NCBI GenBank assembly: GCA_964486825.1
Contig: CAZAQS010000182.1
Coordinates: 1 to 9,744, forward strand
Length of the DNA: 9,744 nucleotides
Direction: 5' to 3'
DNA from: CAZAQS01 sp964486825
Lineage (GTDB): Bacteria; Chloroflexota; Anaerolineae; Anaerolineales; UBA4823
Each line of letters starts with the position of its first letter. Position 1 is the stretch's first letter. A program made the position numbers and the translations under genes. Shown here piece after piece: positions 6,641-9,744 of this stretch. The notes below the pieces were generated by a model, which saw only the letters and a list, made by a program, of their open reading frames with translations, was not told the origin of the DNA and did no database searches.

Positions 6641-8014
6641 ATGAATACAGAAACTCGCTTTTTACTCAATGGTTCCGACCTACCTCGATTTTGGTACAAC
6701 ATCAACGCGGATATGCCAGGGGCGCCGGCAGCCGTCCTTCACCCTCAGACCAAGGAGCCTGTTACACCGGACTTCCTTTCGGTGCTTTTCCCAATGGAGC
6801 TGATCCTTCAGGAGATCAGCACTGAGCGATATATCCAGATCCCGGAGGAGGTGCGAGAAATTTACCAGCTCTGGCGTCCAACCCCCCTGATCCGGGCCAG
6901 GCGTCTGGAGAAGGCCCTGGGCACCCCGGCGCATATTTACTACAAGAATGAGAGCGTATCGCCGCCCGGCAGCCACAAGCCAAATACAGCCGTTGCCCAG
7001 GCCTTTTATAACAAGGCTGCCGGCACACGTGCTCTGACGACAGAGACTGGCGCCGGGCAGTGGGGATCTGCCCTATCGATGGCTTGTAGCTTCTTCGAAC
7101 TGGATCTCGAAGTTTATATGGTCAAGGTATCCTACCAGCAGAAGCCCTATCGGCGTGTCTATATGGAGTCGTTTGGAGCCCAGGTCTTTCCCAGCCCCAC
7201 CGAGCACACCCAGTACGGAAAATCTGTCCTGGCAGAAAACCCCGACAGCCCGGGTTCCCTGGGGATTGCCATATCGGAAGCGGTTGAGATGGCAGCCGTT
7301 TCTGGTGGAGCTAAGAAATACAGCCTGGGTTCGGTGCTAAACCATGTCTTGCTTCACCAAACCGTGATTGGTGAAGAAGCGTTAAAGCAGATGGATCTGG
7401 CTGGTGAGTACCCGGATGTGGTAATTGGATGCGTTGGCGGTGGTTCGAACTTCTCTGGAATAGCCTTCCCCTTCCTGCGGGAAAACCTGATGAACGGCCG
7501 GAAAACCCGTCTTGTGGCGGTTGAACCCACCTCCACTCCCTCCCTGACGAAAGGCGTTTATGCCTTCGATTATGGTGATACCGCCAAGATGGCTCCCATC
7601 GTCAAGATGCATACCCTGGGGCATGATTTCGTGCCCCCACCTATCCATGCCGGAGGCCTGCGCTACCACGGAATGGCGCCAACTTTATGTGCTCTCTACG
7701 ATCATGGCCTCATTGAAGCAGTGGCTGTTCCACAACTGGCTACTTTTGAGGCGGCAATGCGGTTTAGCCGCTCAGAAGGCATTGTGCCGGCGCCCGAATC
7801 GGCGCATGCTATCCGCGCGGCAATCAATGAAGCCTTAGATGCAAAGGAAAAAGGAGAAAAGCGCGTGATCCTGTTTAATCTCTCGGGTCACGGCTACTTT
7901 GATATGTCTTCCTACGACGCTTATCTGAGCGGAAAGCTGCAGGACTATGACTACCCGCGCGAGGCAATTGAAGCAGCCATGGCAACGCTCCCACAAGTTC
8001 CCATCCCCGCCTGA
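6641..8014 (+). CDS. trpB: Tryptophan synthase beta chain, TrpB2 (TrpEb_2) type
   Basis: This PLP enzyme condenses indole with serine to give tryptophan. At 457 residues it is longer than TrpB1 (about 400) and belongs to the TrpB2 subfamily, recognised by its N-terminal extension and by YYKNESVSPPGSHKPNTA. K113 in GSHKPN is the PLP lysine, E135 in TETGAGQWG is the catalytic acid position, and GGGSN (266-270) holds the PLP phosphate. GRPTPL-like QLWRPTPLIRA is at 76-87. TrpB2 proteins often act without TrpA, as indole-salvage or auxiliary synthases, and no trpA lies nearby. A strong AAGGAGG (6629-6635) precedes the ATG by five bases. Expression is governed by the UGG T-box upstream, which argues that making tryptophan is the real job. 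Confidence 0.95.
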   Translation: MNTETRFLLNGSDLPRFWYNINADMPGAPAAVLHPQTKEPVTPDFLSVLFPMELILQEISTERYIQIPEEVREIYQLWRPTPLIRARRLEKALGTPAHIYYKNESVSPPGSHKPNTAVAQAFYNKAAGTRALTTETGAGQWGSALSMACSFFELDLEVYMVKVSYQQKPYRRVYMESFGAQVFPSPTEHTQYGKSVLAENPDSPGSLGIAISEAVEMAAVSGGAKKYSLGSVLNHVLLHQTVIGEEALKQMDLAGEYPDVVIGCVGGGSNFSGIAFPFLRENLMNGRKTRLVAVEPTSTPSLTKGVYAFDYGDTAKMAPIVKMHTLGHDFVPPPIHAGGLRYHGMAPTLCALYDHGLIEAVAVPQLATFEAAMRFSRSEGIVPAPESAHAIRAAINEALDAKEKGEKRVILFNLSGHGYFDMSSYDAYLSGKLQDYDYPREAIEAAMATLPQVPIPA

Positions 8015-8026
8015 GAAGGCTTTCTT

Positions 8027-8086
8027 ATCCTCCTTGATGAGTGTACCTCACGGTAAGATTTGTGAGGTACACTATTTAAGGAGGAT
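8027..8086 (+). promoter_or_regulatory. Long hairpin that masks the ribosome site of the DUF488 gene
   Basis: ATCCTCCTTGA (8027-8037) pairs with TTAAGGAGGAT (8076-8086; ten Watson-Crick pairs and one G-U). After a 2x2 mismatch, AGTGTACCTCAC (8040-8051) pairs perfectly with GTGAGGTACACT (8062-8073) across the loop GGTAAGATTT. The 3' outer arm contains AAGGAGG (8078-8084), the Shine-Dalgarno of the gene starting at 8092. The folded RNA would therefore block initiation. There is no T-run after the stem, so it is not an ordinary terminator. The perfect inner 12-base dyad could instead, or additionally, be a DNA operator. Confidence 0.75.
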
Positions 8087-8091
8087 CTGCC

Positions 8092-8634
8092 ATGATCTAT
8101 ACGATTGGACATTCCACCCGCTCTTTGGAAGAGTTTATCGAGTTATTGAAGGAATATGAAATTGGACAGCTGGTCGATGTGCGCACCATTCCCCGCTCAC
8201 GACGAAACCCCCAGTTTAACCAGGAAACGCTGGCACAGGCGCTTACCGGGCAGGGTATCGGTTACATCCACCTGCCTGAGCTGGGTGGGCTGCGCAAACC
8301 AAGGCCCGATTCGGTGAACAGCGCCTGGCGGAACGATTCTTTCCGCGGTTTTGCGGATTATATGGGTACGCCGGATTTTGTGGTAGGCCTGGAAAAGTTG
8401 ATTCACTCAGCATCGGAAAGCATCCTGGCGATCATGTGTGCAGAAGCGGTACCCTGGCGTTGCCACCGCTCGCTGATCGGGGATGCGTTATCGGTACGAG
8501 GATTTGAGGTCATCGATATTATTGGGCCTGGTAAAAGCCAGCCGCGCCGCCTGATCCCATTTGCCAAGGTAAAAGGCGTTTCTTTAGTCTATCTTGAGCC
8601 AACCGAAGGGGAGGAAGATCACCAGGAATTCTGA
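8092..8634 (+). CDS. DUF488 domain protein
   Basis: This is a small cytoplasmic-looking protein (180 residues, no signal or membrane segment) of the DUF488 family, whose biochemical role is not established. The family signature is complete: YTIGHST (residues 3-9), DVRTIPRSRRNP (29-40), FNQE (42-45), the LGGLR block (64-68), FRGFADYM (84-91) and MCAEAVPWRCHR (115-126), containing two cysteines, a histidine and an arginine that look like an active or metal site. The ATG at 8092 has AAGGAGG seven bases upstream. That site is locked in the hairpin at 8027-8086. The gene follows trpB2 by 77 bases in the same direction and may be read from the same transcript. It ends 16 bases from the convergent histidine kinase gene. 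Confidence 0.9.
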   Translation: MIYTIGHSTRSLEEFIELLKEYEIGQLVDVRTIPRSRRNPQFNQETLAQALTGQGIGYIHLPELGGLRKPRPDSVNSAWRNDSFRGFADYMGTPDFVVGLEKLIHSASESILAIMCAEAVPWRCHRSLIGDALSVRGFEVIDIIGPGKSQPRRLIPFAKVKGVSLVYLEPTEGEEDHQEF

Positions 8635-8650
8635 GTGTGAAATCTTACGA

Positions 8651-9744
8651 TCACTGAGCATCCTGGACGAAGCTCTCGACAACAGGAACGGTAAAATGGA
8701 AAGTTGTTCCATGGCGGTATTCGCTGTCGAACCAAATCTTACCCCCTTGCATCTCTACCAGCGTCTTGGTAATGCTGAGTCCAAGGCCAGTCCCGGCCGA
8801 ATCCCTGATCTTCTGGTCTTCAGAGCGGAAAAACTTTTGGAAGATCTTTCCCCGATCCTCTTGGCTGATCCCAAAACCTTCATCCTTTACAGTAATATTC
8901 AGGACCTGTGAAGCGCCTTCACTGTCCCATTGGTTCTGCACGGAACTCACTGTAAGTCGTATGCTGCCTCCATTTGGCGAATATTTGTGAGCATTGCTGA
9001 ACAGGTTGGTCAATATCTGGATCAGCCGGTTGCGATCCCCCCATGCATTGGGTAAACCATCAGGCAGTTCCAGCACTAGGTTTTGCTCCTTGGCCTCCAC
9101 TTGACTACGGAAGGATCGAACAACTTCTCCCACGACATCCTGTAGGCTGACGGCATTGAAATCTAGCTGCATTCGACCGGCCTCAATCCGGGAGACATCT
9201 GCCAGGTCGGAAACCAGGGTAGCCATACGATCTACATTGGAGCGGATGGTGGAAAGGAAATTGGATTGAGCTTCATTGACTGGCCCTACCGCCTGAGCGG
9301 CCAGGAGGTCCGTGAATCCCTTGATGGAGGTCATGGGAGTCTTCAACTCGTGGGACACAAATGAGACAAACTCGCTCTTAGCAAGGTTGGCTGCCTGAAC
9401 TTCGCCGTATAACTGTGCGTTTGCTATGGCGATAGCGGCATGGTCGCTCAAACGAGACAGGAAGGTCAGTATCTCCTGGGAGGGTAACCGATCCCGGCTG
9501 CTTTCCAAGACTAACGCCCCTACCGCACCCGTTTCCCGTCGGATGGGAACAATGATCTGGGTCTGAGCATCTTCGAGCAGGCTTGTCCCTCCGGCCTGGT
9601 TTCTAATCCTACCGGCTTTTGGTAAGCCGGCCTCTACAGCAGCCTCCAGGATGGCGCGCTCACAGACGATATATGAATCCTCCATTGGGGTTGTTCCTGG
9701 TGGGGCGCCGGATGAAGCTACTACTAAAATCCCTTTTGTATCTA
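8651..9744 (-). CDS. GAF-domain sensor histidine kinase, N-terminal part outside window
   Basis: This is a two-component sensor kinase of the HisKA/HATPase_c type. The frame stays open from base 9742 to the TGA at 8653-8651, so the ATG at 9685 is probably internal and the gene begins beyond the window. Counting from that ATG, residues up to about 93 form the end of a GAF domain (IIVPIRRETGAVGALVLES, then a helix leading to IANAQLY). The phosphoacceptor H112 is in FVSHELKTPMTSIKGF, the N box in NLFSNAHKYSPNGG (227-240), G1 in DEGFGI (268-273), the F box in KIFQKFFRS, and G2 in GTGLGLS (298-304). It ends VVESFVQDAQ. No membrane segment is seen in the visible part and no response regulator is adjacent inside the window. 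The signal it senses is unknown. Confidence 0.93.
   Translation of the reverse strand, partial: DTKGILVVASSGAPPGTTPMEDSYIVCERAILEAAVEAGLPKAGRIRNQAGGTSLLEDAQTQIIVPIRRETGAVGALVLESSRDRLPSQEILTFLSRLSDHAAIAIANAQLYGEVQAANLAKSEFVSFVSHELKTPMTSIKGFTDLLAAQAVGPVNEAQSNFLSTIRSNVDRMATLVSDLADVSRIEAGRMQLDFNAVSLQDVVGEVVRSFRSQVEAKEQNLVLELPDGLPNAWGDRNRLIQILTNLFSNAHKYSPNGGSIRLTVSSVQNQWDSEGASQVLNITVKDEGFGISQEDRGKIFQKFFRSEDQKIRDSAGTGLGLSITKTLVEMQGGKIWFDSEYRHGTTFHFTVPVVESFVQDAQ

Noticed and set aside
8635..8650. Bidirectional terminator between the convergent DUF488 and kinase genes
   Set aside because: No stem with T-runs could be found in the 16-base gap or its immediate flanks.
8594..8911. 105-residue + strand frame overlapping the DUF488 end and the kinase 3' end
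   Set aside because: Antisense to conserved HATPase_c motifs of the kinase, with no ribosome site.

Overview
The window is ordinary bacterial chromosome with dense coding and GC content a little above 50 percent. It holds ten genes: nine on the + strand, and one on the - strand that runs off the right edge. The translation-factor order infB-rbfA-nrnA-truB-ribF is widespread in bacteria. Combined with thyA-folA, a T-box leader in front of a TrpB2-type gene, a DUF488 gene and a GAF-histidine kinase, it looks most like an uncultured Chloroflexota (Anaerolineae-like) genome. That placement is a guess from gene content and protein style, not something tested.

Bases 1-3821 carry the 3' part of infB, then rbfA, nrnA and truB. 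These genes are packed tightly (14-base gap, ATGA overlap, 63-base gap) and cover translation initiation, 30S maturation, turnover of tiny RNAs and tRNA U55 pseudouridylation. ribF (FAD synthesis), thyA (dTMP synthesis) and folA (dihydrofolate reduction) follow at 3870-6126 in the same direction with gaps of 48, 13 and 12 bases. thyA and folA form a metabolic pair: ThyA turns methylene-tetrahydrofolate into dihydrofolate, and FolA regenerates tetrahydrofolate.

Bases 6127-6640 contain no gene but are full of regulation. A strong extended -10 promoter is followed by a complete T-box leader with a UGG (Trp) specifier, a canonical antiterminator and a mutually exclusive terminator. It drives a TrpB2-type tryptophan synthase beta chain at 6641-8014. 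The specifier codon, the base that would read the tRNA discriminator, and the downstream gene all point to tRNA-Trp.

Between trpB2 and the next gene (DUF488, 8092-8634) lies a nearly perfect 60-base hairpin, 8027-8086. Its outer arm pairs an anti-Shine-Dalgarno with the Shine-Dalgarno of the DUF488 gene. This looks like a translational gate, and it is the least expected structure in the window. The DUF488 gene converges on a histidine kinase on the - strand whose N-terminal part lies beyond base 9744.

No rRNA, tRNA, insertion sequence, CRISPR array or phage gene was seen. The notable content is regulatory RNA around trpB2 and DUF488, not a new protein system.
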